64,000 bases of DNA from contig NZ_CP011028.1 in assembly GCF_002221525.1 (NCBI RefSeq), positions 62,001 to 126,000 of the forward strand. The letters run 5' to 3'. The notes beneath the pieces are model-generated. The model ran no database searches. It saw only the letters and a list, made by a program, of their open reading frames with translations, and was not told where the DNA came from. The stretch comes from Pseudoalteromonas espejiana DSM 9414. GTDB taxonomy: Bacteria; Pseudomonadota; Gammaproteobacteria; Enterobacterales; Alteromonadaceae. Below, piece by piece: positions 52,061 through 61,336 of the stretch (positions are counted from its first letter, which is position 1; every line of letters starts with the position of its first letter). Made by a program: the position numbers and the translations under genes.

Positions 52061-53527
52061 TTAAAGAATATCAAGACTTTGCCAAATTTCATCAACGCGA
52101 TCTTTTGTCGCTTTATCCATAACAATAGGCTCGCCCCATTCTCGGGTGGTTTCGCCAGGCCACTTGTTGGTTGCATCCATCCCCATTTTTGAACCAAGCC
52201 CTGATACCGGCGATGCAAAATCTAGGTAATCAATAGGGGTGTTTTCTATTAATGTAGTGTCGCGTGCTGGGTCCATACGAGTTGTAATAGCCCAAATTAC
52301 ATCTTCCCAGTCGCGTGCATTAACATCGTCATCGCATACAATTACAAATTTTGTATACATAAACTGGCGTAAAAATGACCATACACCCATCATTACGCGT
52401 TTAGCGTGGCCAGGGTATTGTTTCTTCATGGTAACCACGGCCATACGGTACGAACACCCTTCTGGTGGTAAGTAAAAGTCGACTATTTCAGGGAACTGCT
52501 TTTGTAATATAGGCACAAACACTTCGTTTAATGCTACGCCTAAAATGGCTGGCTCATCTGGCGGGCGGCCGGTAAAGGTGCTGTGGTATATAGGGTCTTT
52601 TCGGTGAGTTAAATGGGTAACCGTCATCACTGGGAAGTCGTCTACTTCATTGTAGTAACCGGTGTGATCGCCGTACGGCCCCTCTGGTGCCATTTCACCC
52701 GGCATTATATAACCTTCAAGTACAATTTCGGCGCTTGCAGGTACTTGTAAATCGTTAGAAACAGATTTTACAACTTCGGTTTTACTACCACGTAATAAGC
52801 CTGCAAATGCATATTCGCTTAACGTATCGGGCACCGGTGTTACTGCGCCTAAAATAGTAGCTGGGTCTGCGCCTAATGCCACCGATACAGGGTAAGGCTC
52901 GCCTGGGTTTTCTTCACACCATTCTTGAAAATCAAGCGCGCCACCACGATGCGATAGCCAGCGCATAATAATTTTGTTTTTACCTAATAGCTGCTGGCGG
53001 TAAATACCTAAATTTTGACGCTTTTTATAAGGACCTTTAGTAACCGTTAATCCCCAAGTAATAAGCGGTGCAGCATCACCTGGCCAGCAATGCTGAATAG
53101 GTAATTTAGTTAAATCAACCTCATCACCTTGTAAAATAACTTGCTGGCACGGCGCTTTTTTAACTTCTTTGGCCGGCATATTAAGCACTTGTTTAAAAAC
53201 AGGGAGTTGGCCTAATGCTTCTTTAATCCCTTTTGGTGGCTCTGGCTCTTTTAAAAAGGCGAGTAACTTACCTACTTCGCGAAGTTCGCTGACATCTTCT
53301 TGGCCCATTCCCATAGCTACTCGTTTAGGTGTACCAAACAAGTTAGCAAGCACAGGCATGCTGTGTCCTTTAGGGTTTTCGAACAATAATGCCGGGCCTT
53401 TTGCACGCAATGTACGGTCGGCTATTTCGGTCATTTCAAGATACGGGTCGATTTCTTGGGTAATGCGTTTAAGTTCGCCTCTTTTTTCCAGCAAATCGAT
53501 AAAATCACGTAAATCTTTGTATTTCAT
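52061..53527 (-). CDS. ubiD: 4-hydroxy-3-polyprenylbenzoate decarboxylase UbiD
   Basis: A 488-residue decarboxylase of ubiquinone synthesis that uses the prenylated FMN cofactor made by UbiX. The start [15 protein letters not shown], the [11 protein letters not shown] motif and Asp-Asp-Asp-Val-Asn-Ala-Arg-Asp-Trp are diagnostic, and the catalytic Arg/Glu region is intact. Length is near that of E. coli UbiD (497). It starts the ubiD-fre pair, with 104 bases between them. No ubiX is in the window. Confidence 0.97.
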   Translation of the reverse strand: MKYKDLRDFIDLLEKRGELKRITQEIDPYLEMTEIADRTLRAKGPALLFENPKGHSMPVLANLFGTPKRVAMGMGQEDVSELREVGKLLAFLKEPEPPKGIKEALGQLPVFKQVLNMPAKEVKKAPCQQVILQGDEVDLTKLPIQHCWPGDAAPLITWGLTVTKGPYKKRQNLGIYRQQLLGKNKIIMRWLSHRGGALDFQEWCEENPGEPYPVSVALGADPATILGAVTPVPDTLSEYAFAGLLRGSKTEVVKSVSNDLQVPASAEIVLEGYIMPGEMAPEGPYGDHTGYYNEVDDFPVMTVTHLTHRKDPIYHSTFTGRPPDEPAILGVALNEVFVPILQKQFPEIVDFYLPPEGCSYRMAVVTMKKQYPGHAKRVMMGVWSFLRQFMYTKFVIVCDDDVNARDWEDVIWAITTRMDPARDTTLIENTPIDYLDFASPVSGLGSKMGMDATNKWPGETTREWGEPIVMDKATKDRVDEIWQSLDIL

Positions 53528-53687
53528 TATGGGCCGCTATTAAGCAAAAAGTTAAAGTATTATACCCAACTAAACAGCAAATGCATGCGCAGTTATTTAG
53601 CAAAGGCGATGGTTAAAGCTTGGCTAGTATTACGCAGGGTAATAAAAAAAGGATTAGTAGAATAAGACTTTTATAGGCAGTATCACG

Positions 53688-53981
53688 CTATTGCAAGTTA
53701 GCGTTTGTTAATTTGCAGCGGTATTTATTGCCAGATATAAATAACATGGCTTCATTCGCCTTTGACCAAAACAACACGCGTTCACTAATGTACTTTGCTC
53801 CAGAAGCGCTGGGCTCTTTTGTTAACGAATAGGCCTGCTCATTTAAGGTAAGAGTTGCAGCCTCATTTTGAGTTGTTAGCTCTACAGCGTGGTTATTACA
53901 TAAATAGCGGGTACTCGTAGACTCGTTGTCACAGGCAGATAAAAAAAACATACCTATAAAAATAACCCCGAGAGCTTTCAT
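53688..53981 (-). CDS. MliC-like lysozyme-inhibitor lipoprotein
   Basis: A 97-residue lipoprotein: signal peptide with lipobox Leu-Ser-Ala-Cys (residues 14-17), then a single small domain. Arg-Tyr-Leu-Cys-Asn-Asn, Ala-Thr-Leu-Thr-Leu-Asn-Glu-Gln-Ala-Tyr-Ser-Leu, Ser-Ala-Ser-Gly-Ala-Lys-Tyr, Phe-Trp-Ser-Lys-Ala-Asn-Glu-Ala and a terminal Tyr-Arg-Cys-Lys follow the pattern of MliC, the membrane-bound inhibitor of c-type lysozyme; the two Cys would form its disulfide. The Ser and Lys positions that contact lysozyme appear retained. The 160 bases toward ubiD hold nothing I recognise. Confidence 0.8.
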   Translation of the reverse strand: MKALGVIFIGMFFLSACDNESTSTRYLCNNHAVELTTQNEAATLTLNEQAYSLTKEPSASGAKYISERVLFWSKANEAMLFISGNKYRCKLTNANLQ

Positions 53982-54114
53982 TAATATCCCCTAACTAAGT
54001 TTGGTGTGAGCAAATGTTGCTACTTTTAATCAGCATAACAAAGCAAAATTAACCGTTGGTGAAAATACCGGATTAAGCTATGTTGATAGCATTATTTTTT
54101 AGCTAGGAAGCAAC

Positions 54115-55020
54115 ATGGCAGGTACTAACCTTTTAACTTTACTCGACGATATAACTACGCTACTTGACGACATTGCCACAATGAGCAAAGTTGCCACAAA
54201 AAAAACAGCGGGTGTTTTAGGTGATGACCTCGCACTTAATGCGCAGCAAGTAACGGGTGTAGCCGCCGAGCGTGAACTGCCGGTAGTTTGGGCAGTAGCA
54301 AAAGGCTCGTTTTTAAACAAAGCAATTTTGGTACCCGCAGCATTATTAATTAGCGTGTGGTTACCTTGGCTAATTACACCGCTGCTTATACTTGGCGGGT
54401 TGTTTTTGTGTTTTGAAGGCGCTGAAAAAGTATTTGCTCGGTTTTTACCTCATCATGAAGAAGTAACAGATGAAGATGAAAAGCTCGATTTAGTTGAGTA
54501 CGAAAAACAAAAAGTAAAAGGAGCAATACGTACCGACTTTATCCTCTCTGCGGAAATTATAGTAATTACGTTAGGTACTGTTGCTGGAGCAACCTTAATA
54601 AACCAAGCACTGGTGTTATGTGTAATCGCTATTTTAATGACCGTAGGCGTGTACGGTTTAGTAGCAGGCATTGTAAAACTTGATGACGCAGGTTTGTATT
54701 TACTTAATAAATCAAAAGAGTCGGGTAATAAATTTAAAGAGCTACTTGGCAAAGGTTTGTTAGCTGCGGCGCCAAGGTTAATGCAGTTTTTAGCCTTTGC
54801 GGGCACGGTTGCAATGTTTTTAGTGGGTGGCGGGATTTTATCTCACGGTATTGCGCTACTTCATCATTGGCAGCTTGAAGCAACTAATATTGGTAAGTCA
54901 TTACTAAATGGTACCGGTGAAGTGTTAGCCCCTGTTATTTTTGATGGCTTGCTGGGTATAATAGCTGGGTTAGTTATTGTAGTAATACACCAAATTTATA
55001 CGAGAATATTCAAAAAGTAA
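54115..55020 (+). CDS. DUF808 family membrane protein (YedI-like)
   Basis: A 301-residue membrane protein. It starts Met-Ala-Gly-Thr-Asn-Leu-Leu-Thr-Leu-Leu-Asp-Asp-Ile, followed by Leu-Leu-Asp-Asp-Ile and Ala-Gly-Val-Leu-Gly-Asp-Asp-Leu-Ala-Leu-Asn-Ala, the DUF808 signature, then about six helices and a Lys-Gly-Ala-Ile-Arg-Thr-Asp-Phe-Ile-Leu-Ser-Ala-Glu segment. E. coli YedI is the best-known member; the function is unknown. The gene has its own start with AGGAAGCAACATG and ends convergent with the zinc-ribbon/Sel1 gene across a stem-loop. Confidence 0.92.
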   Translation: MAGTNLLTLLDDITTLLDDIATMSKVATKKTAGVLGDDLALNAQQVTGVAAERELPVVWAVAKGSFLNKAILVPAALLISVWLPWLITPLLILGGLFLCFEGAEKVFARFLPHHEEVTDEDEKLDLVEYEKQKVKGAIRTDFILSAEIIVITLGTVAGATLINQALVLCVIAILMTVGVYGLVAGIVKLDDAGLYLLNKSKESGNKFKELLGKGLLAAAPRLMQFLAFAGTVAMFLVGGGILSHGIALLHHWQLEATNIGKSLLNGTGEVLAPVIFDGLLGIIAGLVIVVIHQIYTRIFKK

Positions 55021-55045
55021 TGCCCCAAATTTAGTTTGCTTGTGG

Positions 55046-55070
55046 AATGCGCTGATTTATTAGCGCATTT
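55046..55070. terminator. Stem-loop between the DUF808 and Sel1 genes
   Basis: AATGCGCT (55046-55053) and AGCGCATT (55062-55069) form a perfect eight-base-pair stem with an eight-base loop, followed by TAAATTTATT. It lies between two convergent genes and probably terminates the plus-strand one. Confidence 0.6.
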
Positions 55071-55074
55071 AAAT

Positions 55075-56016
55075 TTATTCACACTGAACACTTATACACA
55101 TTTCTTTTAATTCATATTTAGCTTTATTGTTCCCTTGCGCTATTGCTTGCTCGTACCAGTGTTTTGCTGTTTGCACATTTTTAGTTACGCCTTGTCCGTC
55201 TCGGTACATTTGTGCAAGGTTTAACTGCCCCCATTGAGAGCCTGTATTTGCGGCTAACGTAAAGCTTTTAAGGGCTTCTTTATACTGTCCGTTTTTAAAA
55301 TACGTAATACCTTGTTGGTTATTTTTATCAAGCTTTAACCCTTTATATAGCGGTTTGGGCTTAGGTGGAAACATCACAAAGCCGCCATATAGGCTATTTG
55401 CAGATGGACGCAGTACGTCATAAATTATATCGTCGTTATATAATCGCAGCACTTCGCTACGTGGGAGGGTGATAGTCTCTTTTGAAAAGTAACCATGTTG
55501 TACCAATAAGCTTGTGCGCAACGCATTGGTAATGCCGTTATTACGTTTATAGCTGTAATTACTTATTTGAAAAGTAATAAATTGATCATCAAAACTTATC
55601 ACTTGAGCTACTTTTAAATTGGTTAGCGTCCAGGGCTCGTGGGTAAATTTGTCGGCATGAACTAAATAGGTGTCGTAGGCTTTTGGGCTATTTAAATACC
55701 CAAGCTTTTGCGCTTGTGTATCCAAATGTTGTTGATAAAAAAATAGCAGTAGCCATAAAGCTAGCAATACACCTATAAAATATTTTGGCAGGCTTAACTT
55801 TTCTGCTAAAGGGAGCTGCTGGATTTTTACAGGTGCCTTATAGCCACATTGATAGCACTCATTTGTATAGCGTAACTTTAAAGGTGCTACCGGAATAATT
55901 GTAAAACGTAAATAACGACTCTGATTCACTAAATGGTAGGCATCACTTTCACAGTTTGGGCAGCACTGTGTTTGTGTAAAGTGAGGGAAAGATTGACTCG
56001 TATTGAAAAGCAACAT
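55075..56016 (-). CDS. Zinc-ribbon membrane protein with C-terminal Sel1 repeats
   Basis: A 313-residue protein. Residues about 18-62 carry Cys-Cys-Pro-Asn-Cys and, 35 residues later, Cys-Tyr-Gln-Cys-Gly, a zinc-ribbon. A membrane helix follows (about 80-97), then a periplasmic region (about 100-235) I do not recognise, and TPR/Sel1-type repeats (about 238-305: Gly-Gln-Tyr-Lys-Glu-Ala, Leu-Ala-Gln-Met-Tyr-Arg-Asp-Gly-Gln-Gly-Val, Ala-Lys-His-Trp-Tyr-Glu-Gln-Ala). The function is unknown. Its ribosome binding site AAGGAG (56031-56026), nine bases before the ATG, lies inside a long perfect hairpin, so translation may be controlled. Confidence 0.82.
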   Translation of the reverse strand: MLLFNTSQSFPHFTQTQCCPNCESDAYHLVNQSRYLRFTIIPVAPLKLRYTNECYQCGYKAPVKIQQLPLAEKLSLPKYFIGVLLALWLLLFFYQQHLDTQAQKLGYLNSPKAYDTYLVHADKFTHEPWTLTNLKVAQVISFDDQFITFQISNYSYKRNNGITNALRTSLLVQHGYFSKETITLPRSEVLRLYNDDIIYDVLRPSANSLYGGFVMFPPKPKPLYKGLKLDKNNQQGITYFKNGQYKEALKSFTLAANTGSQWGQLNLAQMYRDGQGVTKNVQTAKHWYEQAIAQGNNKAKYELKEMCISVQCE

Positions 56017-56019
56017 ACA

Positions 56020-56076
56020 AACACGCTCCTTGTTTTACCTATATAATTTATATAAAGGTAATCCAAGGAGCGTGTT
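56020..56076 (-). promoter_or_regulatory. Long hairpin masking the Shine-Dalgarno of the Sel1 gene
   Basis: The outer arms 56020-56032 and 56064-56076 are perfect 13-base inverted repeats; inside, 56035-56040 pairs with 56056-56061, and the AT-rich centre can pair further. On the minus strand the 3' arm contains AAGGAG nine bases before the Sel1-gene ATG, so the hairpin hides it. There is no T-run after the hairpin, so it is a poor terminator. An RNA switch, a guard against read-through translation from the upstream M28 gene, or a protein site are all possible. Confidence 0.55.
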
Positions 56077-56113
56077 AATCAAAGCGACAAACTGTAAGTA
56101 AGTATGTCAGCTA

Positions 56114-57514
56114 TTATTTGGTGGCTGCTTTAGGCTTAATAGTGGTTTTTGCATCAGCTGCCATTAGTGCAAATACGGCATAAGCTGCTGTATTTTGGCG
56201 AAGCTTTGCAGGCGTTACTTTATCAAGTGTATCATCAGCTGTATGGTGGTAATCAAAGTAATCGGTGCCATCTTGAGCTAATTCAAATATAGGTGCCGAT
56301 ACTGCATTTTTAAACGGAATTAAGTCAGGTCCGCCATTTGCTTGGTTTTTACCAATATACTCAACATTTAATGGTGCAAGCTCTTTGGCTATAGCACGTA
56401 CTACAGGGAGTGATGCCGCATCTACATTTGACTCAAAGCCATAGACTACATCAGCACCAAAATCCGACTCAGCAGCGGCAACAATATTGTGTAAATCGTT
56501 TTTATGCTTTGCAAAATAAGCTTTTGCGCCCCACAGGCCAAGTTCTTCTGCTGCAAAAAGCACAACGCGAATACTGCGCTTAGGGCGTTTTACATCGCTA
56601 ATATGTTTAGCTGCTGCCATAGTTAGTGCAACGCCTGCGCCATCATCAAGTGCGCCAGTGCCTAAATCCCAAGAGTCTAAGTGTCCGCCAATTAATACAT
56701 ATTGTTCAGGGTTTTCAGTGCCGTTAAATTGGCCTATTACGTTATAGCCTATGCCTTCGCCTAGACTTTGTGCTTGCACGTTAATATTTACCGATACCGC
56801 TTTATTTAAGGCCACCAAGCGTGCAATTTGATCTGCATCGGGATTGGCTATGGTCACGTTAGGTATTTTTTTAACGCCTTCTTTGTAGTAACTACCACCA
56901 GTATGCGCAAAACGATGATGCGCAGTGCTTACTGAGCGCATCATGTAGGCAATAGCGCCTTTTTTAGCTGCCTCAATTGCACCTGTAGCACGTGCTTTTA
57001 CCGCAGGGCCGTAACCGTTGCCGTCTATATTGCGATTCATTCGGTAATTAATGTAGGCAATTTTTCCTTTTAAACTATTAGCCGGTGCAGCGATTAGTTC
57101 ATCAAGTGTTTCAAATAAAACAACGGAGCCAGTAACGCCTTCTTTTGGTGTGCTAATACTGTTACCCAGTGCTGTTAAATGAAGCGGTTGCTCACTTGGC
57201 GTGAGTATTTTTCCGCTTTCGCTGTAACGGCGCCACTCTGGAAAAGTTGCTTCTTCAAGCCATACCTTATCAAAACCAAGTTCGTTAAATCTTGCTTTAG
57301 CCCATGCCACTGCTTTTTTGTCATTTTCAGTGCCGGGTAATCGAGGGCCAACCTCTGTAGTAAGTGACTCGAGTAGCTCATAGCTTAAAGGGCTTTTAAG
57401 CGCAGCACTGCGCACTTCATCAACCTGTTGCAATTGTTTAGCGGTGAATTCTGCACTAGTTGCATTAGCAGCTAAGCTGCTAGTTAGTAAAAGCGCTGTA
57501 ATAATTTTTTTCAT
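56114..57514 (-). CDS. Secreted M28 family metallopeptidase
   Basis: A 466-residue exported aminopeptidase or carboxypeptidase. A Sec signal peptide covers about 1-18. The two-zinc site is complete: His-Leu-Asp in Gly-Gly-His-Leu-Asp-Ser-Trp-Asp, Asp in Gly-Ala-Leu-Asp-Asp-Gly-Ala-Gly, Glu-Glu in Ala-Ala-Glu-Glu-Leu-Gly-Leu-Trp-Gly, Asp in Ala-Glu-Ser-Asp-Phe-Gly, and His in Asp-Tyr-His-His-Thr-Ala-Asp. A PA-like lid is inserted before the catalytic half (about 120-240). The overall plan resembles plasma glutamate carboxypeptidase (carboxypeptidase Q). It probably acts on peptides in the periplasm or medium. Upstream, a terminator separates it from the receptor gene. Confidence 0.92.
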   Translation of the reverse strand: MKKIITALLLTSSLAANATSAEFTAKQLQQVDEVRSAALKSPLSYELLESLTTEVGPRLPGTENDKKAVAWAKARFNELGFDKVWLEEATFPEWRRYSESGKILTPSEQPLHLTALGNSISTPKEGVTGSVVLFETLDELIAAPANSLKGKIAYINYRMNRNIDGNGYGPAVKARATGAIEAAKKGAIAYMMRSVSTAHHRFAHTGGSYYKEGVKKIPNVTIANPDADQIARLVALNKAVSVNINVQAQSLGEGIGYNVIGQFNGTENPEQYVLIGGHLDSWDLGTGALDDGAGVALTMAAAKHISDVKRPKRSIRVVLFAAEELGLWGAKAYFAKHKNDLHNIVAAAESDFGADVVYGFESNVDAASLPVVRAIAKELAPLNVEYIGKNQANGGPDLIPFKNAVSAPIFELAQDGTDYFDYHHTADDTLDKVTPAKLRQNTAAYAVFALMAADAKTTIKPKAATK

Positions 57515-57613
57515 ATTGAGTAGGCCTTTTTATAATTAAGCGTATTAGAGCACTTTTTTAAGGCTTTAAAAAATAGATGAGATGAATGCAGTGGTGTTTT
57601 TAATAGGCAGTAA

Positions 57614-57645
57614 AAAGCCCGCACAATAATAATTGTGCGGGCTTT
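57614..57645 (-). terminator. Intrinsic terminator of the TonB-dependent receptor gene
   Basis: A 14-base-pair perfect stem (57614-57627 with 57632-57645), core GCCCGCACAAT, four-base loop. On the minus strand it is followed by TTTTTACTG. It lies 20 bases after the receptor stop. Confidence 0.9.
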
Positions 57646-57664
57646 GTAGTATAAGTTTTATAAC

Positions 57665-59743
57665 TTAAAAACTAAATTGAGCTGCTAAGCGCACATTTGT
57701 GCCTTCGCCAACGGTTACGTTATTTAAACCACCACCGCCTAAGTAATCTTCATCAAGAAGGTTTTCAATGTTTAAGCGAAGGTTTACATCGGTATTACTT
57801 ACTTTAAGTTTGTAAGTTGCACCTACATCAACACGTGTATACGCATCTTTTTCTACAGTGTTTGCACTATCGGCAAAGCGCTCACCTTCAAAAAATGCAC
57901 CTGCATTAAATGCAATAGTGTCGTTTAGTTCGTAACGTGTCCAAAGAGATGCAGACCATTTAGGTGCATCAGTAGGGCGCTTGCCTTCTAAATCTTCGTC
58001 GCGTTCAAAATTTGCATCTAAGTACATAGTTGATGCCATTACAAATAAACGGTCTGTGGCTGCACCTTGAGCACTTAGCTCAAATCCTTTATGACGTTGC
58101 TCACCTACTTGGTTAGTTTTTGAGGTGAATTCGCCAACAGGTACTTCAAGTGCTTCAGTTACTAAGGTGCCTTTTTTGCTAATATCAAATACTGCACCGC
58201 TTAACATTAAGCGATCGTCAAACAGCTGCCACTTAACACCTACTTCTCTTTGCTCAGAAGTCACAGCGTCAAGCTTCATACCGTTATTTACGTCAGTCTC
58301 ATTAACTAAAGTATCGCTACCTTGTGGTTCAAAACCTTCTGAGTAGCTCGCGTAGATAGTTGCTGAAGGGTTAGGGTGATAAAGCACACCTACTTTTGGT
58401 ACAAATGACTCGTTATCCGCACCTTCTCTGTTTTGTTTGTCGTAACGACCGCCAACAGATAATTGCCACTCTGGCGAAAAGCTAATTAGATCTTGTACAT
58501 AAATACCGTAGTAGTCGTATTCTGTTTCGCTAATAGTGTCGTCTGTTTTGTAGCTAACAGTAGGGCGGCTTGGCTCGTCTTGACCTGCTGCAAAGTCAAA
58601 GTAATCAGCTGATACACGGCGTTGTCCGTAGTAGTAATCAAGCGAGTTAGCGCCAATTAAAAATTGGTGTTGTAAGCCCGCGGTTTCAAATTCGCCTACA
58701 AAGTCAATAAAGGCGGTTTTAAACTGCCAATCATCAAAACGGTCATAAGGGCGTGATTCATAGCTATCACCTTCAGTAAAAGTTCCCGGCTTACGAGGTG
58801 CTGATTCAAAACGCTGGCGCTCAAATGTTTGCTCGTTGTAACCAAGCTTAACTTGCCAGTGATCGTTTAAATACACTTCAAAATCTACGCCTAGGTTTTC
58901 TACCGTTATGTCGGTAAATGCCCAAGACATATCGCGAATGGTTTTGTCATCGCCAATAACATTGGCGTTATCATCAATCCACGCGCCTGTATCTAAGCCT
59001 GCTTCGTCATCTGTGCGGTCGTAATGTACGCGCACTAATGCGTTGTCGCTTAAATCGTAATCAACAATTAACGCACCTAAAAAGCGGTCACGTTCACGGT
59101 TTTCACCGTTTTGGTATTCACGCCAGTAATCAACATCTTGTTTTACTAAAATACCGCGAGCACGTAAATCTTCAGCGTCGGTAAGTGCGCCTGCAGCATC
59201 TAGCATAAAGCGGGTAGAGCCATGTTGGTCTACATCGGCGCTTGCATTAAATAACGTAGTGGCGGTTGGTTTTTTAGTCACCATATTTACTAAGCCACCA
59301 GGACCTGATTGACCATATAAAATACTTGATGGGCCTTTAATTACTTCTACTTGTTGTAAAATTTCGATTGGTTGCTGGTAATGCGACCAATGTTGGTGAC
59401 CGTCACGTAAGTAGCCTGTAGATGAGCTAAGCTCAAAACCACGTAAGTTAAATACTTCACGGTTACGTTGCTGAGAGCCCGCCGTTAAGCTTGCATCGTT
59501 TGTTAATACTTCACCGAGTGTGGTTGCAAGTTGCTCATTAACAATCGTTTCTGAGATAACCGTTACAGATTGTGCGGTTTCTAACAATGAAGCTGATGTT
59601 CTCATCGCGCCATTAGCATTATCGACTTTGTAGTCGTTAAAATAACTACCTTTAACTTCAATTCGTTCTAAATCAGTAGGGGCGGCAAACGCGCTTGAGC
59701 TTACTGCTGCAACAAGTGCAACGTAAAGAGAGTTCAGTTTCAT
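57665..59743 (-). CDS. TonB-dependent siderophore receptor
   Basis: A 692-residue outer-membrane receptor. A signal peptide (about 1-20) is followed by a TonB-box-like Leu-Glu-Arg-Ile-Glu-Val-Lys-Gly segment, a plug domain (about 45-155, with Val-Glu-Val-Ile-Lys-Gly-Pro-Ser-Ser-Ile-Leu-Tyr-Gly and Pro-Gly-Gly-Leu-Val-Asn-Met-Val-Thr-Lys-Lys-Pro), and a 22-strand barrel ending in the outer-membrane signature Ala-Gln-Phe-Ser-Phe. The plug sequence and size fit the ferric-siderophore class (FhuA/FoxA-like). The exact siderophore cannot be told. A Fur box overlaps its promoter, so it is iron-repressed by inference. Confidence 0.94.
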   Translation of the reverse strand: MKLNSLYVALVAAVSSSAFAAPTDLERIEVKGSYFNDYKVDNANGAMRTSASLLETAQSVTVISETIVNEQLATTLGEVLTNDASLTAGSQQRNREVFNLRGFELSSSTGYLRDGHQHWSHYQQPIEILQQVEVIKGPSSILYGQSGPGGLVNMVTKKPTATTLFNASADVDQHGSTRFMLDAAGALTDAEDLRARGILVKQDVDYWREYQNGENRERDRFLGALIVDYDLSDNALVRVHYDRTDDEAGLDTGAWIDDNANVIGDDKTIRDMSWAFTDITVENLGVDFEVYLNDHWQVKLGYNEQTFERQRFESAPRKPGTFTEGDSYESRPYDRFDDWQFKTAFIDFVGEFETAGLQHQFLIGANSLDYYYGQRRVSADYFDFAAGQDEPSRPTVSYKTDDTISETEYDYYGIYVQDLISFSPEWQLSVGGRYDKQNREGADNESFVPKVGVLYHPNPSATIYASYSEGFEPQGSDTLVNETDVNNGMKLDAVTSEQREVGVKWQLFDDRLMLSGAVFDISKKGTLVTEALEVPVGEFTSKTNQVGEQRHKGFELSAQGAATDRLFVMASTMYLDANFERDEDLEGKRPTDAPKWSASLWTRYELNDTIAFNAGAFFEGERFADSANTVEKDAYTRVDVGATYKLKVSNTDVNLRLNIENLLDEDYLGGGGLNNVTVGEGTNVRLAAQFSF

Positions 59744-59779
59744 TAATTACTTCCAACATCATAGTGTTAATTTTTATGG

Positions 59780-59808
59780 ATCTTAATGAAAACTAGTATC
59801 ATTTTCAA
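59780..59808 (-). promoter_or_regulatory. Fur box overlapping the receptor promoter
   Basis: On the minus strand, TTGAAA (59808-59803) and TAAGAT (59785-59780) are spaced by 17 bases, a good sigma-70 match. Between them, 59806-59788 reads GAAAATGATACTAGTTTTC, matching the 19-base Fur consensus at 14 positions. Fur with iron would block the promoter, which fits a siderophore receptor gene starting 37 bases downstream. Confidence 0.7.
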
Positions 59809-59947
59809 CATCTTTATTAACATGATTTAACAAGCAGTATAATATTGGTCGTTGGGTATTAATGGTTGCCTAATGTGAATTCTGCTATTATGTGGCTCAT
59901 ATTTGTGGGCTTGGCCCTGTGTTGTTTTTATTATTTTGGAATTAACT

Positions 59948-61336
59948 GTGACTTCTACTGCATTTTCATCTTTGGCTTTACCTGCTGGTTTAGTTGATAA
60001 TTTATCAACACTTGGCTATTCGCAAATGACTCCTGTGCAAGCACAAAGCCTGCCACCTGTATTGTCAGGAAAAGATATCATTGCGCAAGCAAAAACCGGC
60101 TCAGGCAAAACGGCTGCCTTTAGTTTGGGCGTACTAGCAAAATTAAATGTAAAGCGCTTTCGTATTCAATCGTTAGTGCTTTGCCCAACGCGTGAGCTGG
60201 CCGAGCAAGTCGCAGTAGAAATGCGAAAACTTGCACGTGGCATTCACAATATTAAAATTTTAACCTTATGTGGTGGTGTTTCAATTGGCCCACAAATTGG
60301 CTCACTTGAACACGGTGCACATATTATTGTGGGTACACCTGGGCGTGTAGACGACCATATTCGCAAAGGTACACTGCGTTTAGGTGATGTTGAAACGCTA
60401 GTACTTGATGAAGCTGACCAAATGTTAGATATGGGTTTTCAAGATACCCTTGATGCCATTATTGAGCGCATACCGCAAAATCGCCAAACCTTGCTATTTA
60501 GTGCTACGTTCCCGCGTGCAATAGAGGCAATAGCTAAGCGAGTGCTTAAAAATCCAGAAATGATTAAAGTAGAAGAAGAGCAAGAAAAAAGCACTATTAA
60601 ACAATACTTCTACAAAATGGATAACAATAAACAGCGTTACTCTACACTTAAATTATTACTGCTAAAATTTACTCCGCAAAGCTGTGTTGTGTTTTGTAAC
60701 ACCAAGGTAGAAACCCAGCAAGTATGTGACGATTTAGCCGACGAAGGCTTTAGCGCTGTAGCGCTTCATGGTGATTTAGAGCAGCGTGATCGTGAACGCA
60801 CACTTATTCACTTTGCTAATAAAAGTGCGTCAATATTAGTGGCTACCGATGTAGCTGCCCGCGGTTTAGATATTGATGATATGGACATGGTAATTAATTA
60901 CCATTTAGCGCACGACCCACAAACACATGTACACCGTGTAGGGCGCACTGGCCGAGCGGGCAAAAAAGGAATCGCGTGCTCTATTTATGGTGATGCAGAG
61001 CAATTTAAAGTGGCGCAAATTGGCGATCATTACGAGCGCGATTTTTTACCAGAGCCAATGCCAGCATTTAGCCTACTAGAAAAACCGCCTTACAAACCAG
61101 AAATGGTCACCTTGATGATCGACTCTGGTAAAAAGCAAAAAGTACGCGCAGGCGATATACTTGGTGCTTTAACGGGCAAAGATGGTATAGCAGGGCGCCA
61201 AGTAGGTAAAATTAACGTGTTAGACAACGTTGCTTTTGTTGCCGTTGAGCGTAACGCATCAAAACCAGCCCTTCGTAAATTAACAGAGGGTAATATTAAA
61301 GGGCGAAAAATTCGCGCTCGTCGCCTCACTCGCTAA
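59948..61336 (+). CDS. dbpA: ATP-dependent RNA helicase DbpA
   Basis: A 462-residue DEAD-box helicase that acts in 50S ribosome assembly through 23S rRNA hairpin 92. All core motifs are present: Gln motif Met-Thr-Pro-Val-Gln, Ala-Lys-Thr-Gly-Ser-Gly-Lys-Thr, Asp-Glu-Ala-Asp, Ser-Ala-Thr, Arg-Gly-Leu-Asp and His-Arg-Val-Gly-Arg-Thr-Gly-Arg. The C-terminal RNA-binding domain (about 385-460) is DbpA-type. The start is taken as GTG at 59948 (Val-Thr-Ser-Thr-Ala-Phe-Ser-Ser-Leu), which aligns with E. coli DbpA and has TTGGAA upstream; an ATG at 59903 would add a non-conserved hydrophobic tail. Its 3' end overlaps the J-domain gene by 11 bases. Confidence 0.94.
   Translation: MTSTAFSSLALPAGLVDNLSTLGYSQMTPVQAQSLPPVLSGKDIIAQAKTGSGKTAAFSLGVLAKLNVKRFRIQSLVLCPTRELAEQVAVEMRKLARGIHNIKILTLCGGVSIGPQIGSLEHGAHIIVGTPGRVDDHIRKGTLRLGDVETLVLDEADQMLDMGFQDTLDAIIERIPQNRQTLLFSATFPRAIEAIAKRVLKNPEMIKVEEEQEKSTIKQYFYKMDNNKQRYSTLKLLLLKFTPQSCVVFCNTKVETQQVCDDLADEGFSAVALHGDLEQRDRERTLIHFANKSASILVATDVAARGLDIDDMDMVINYHLAHDPQTHVHRVGRTGRAGKKGIACSIYGDAEQFKVAQIGDHYERDFLPEPMPAFSLLEKPPYKPEMVTLMIDSGKKQKVRAGDILGALTGKDGIAGRQVGKINVLDNVAFVAVERNASKPALRKLTEGNIKGRKIRARRLTR

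Noticed and set aside
59903..59947. ATG at 59903 as the true dbpA start
   Set aside because: It adds 15 hydrophobic residues unlike any DbpA N terminus, whereas the GTG at 59948 aligns with the E. coli start.
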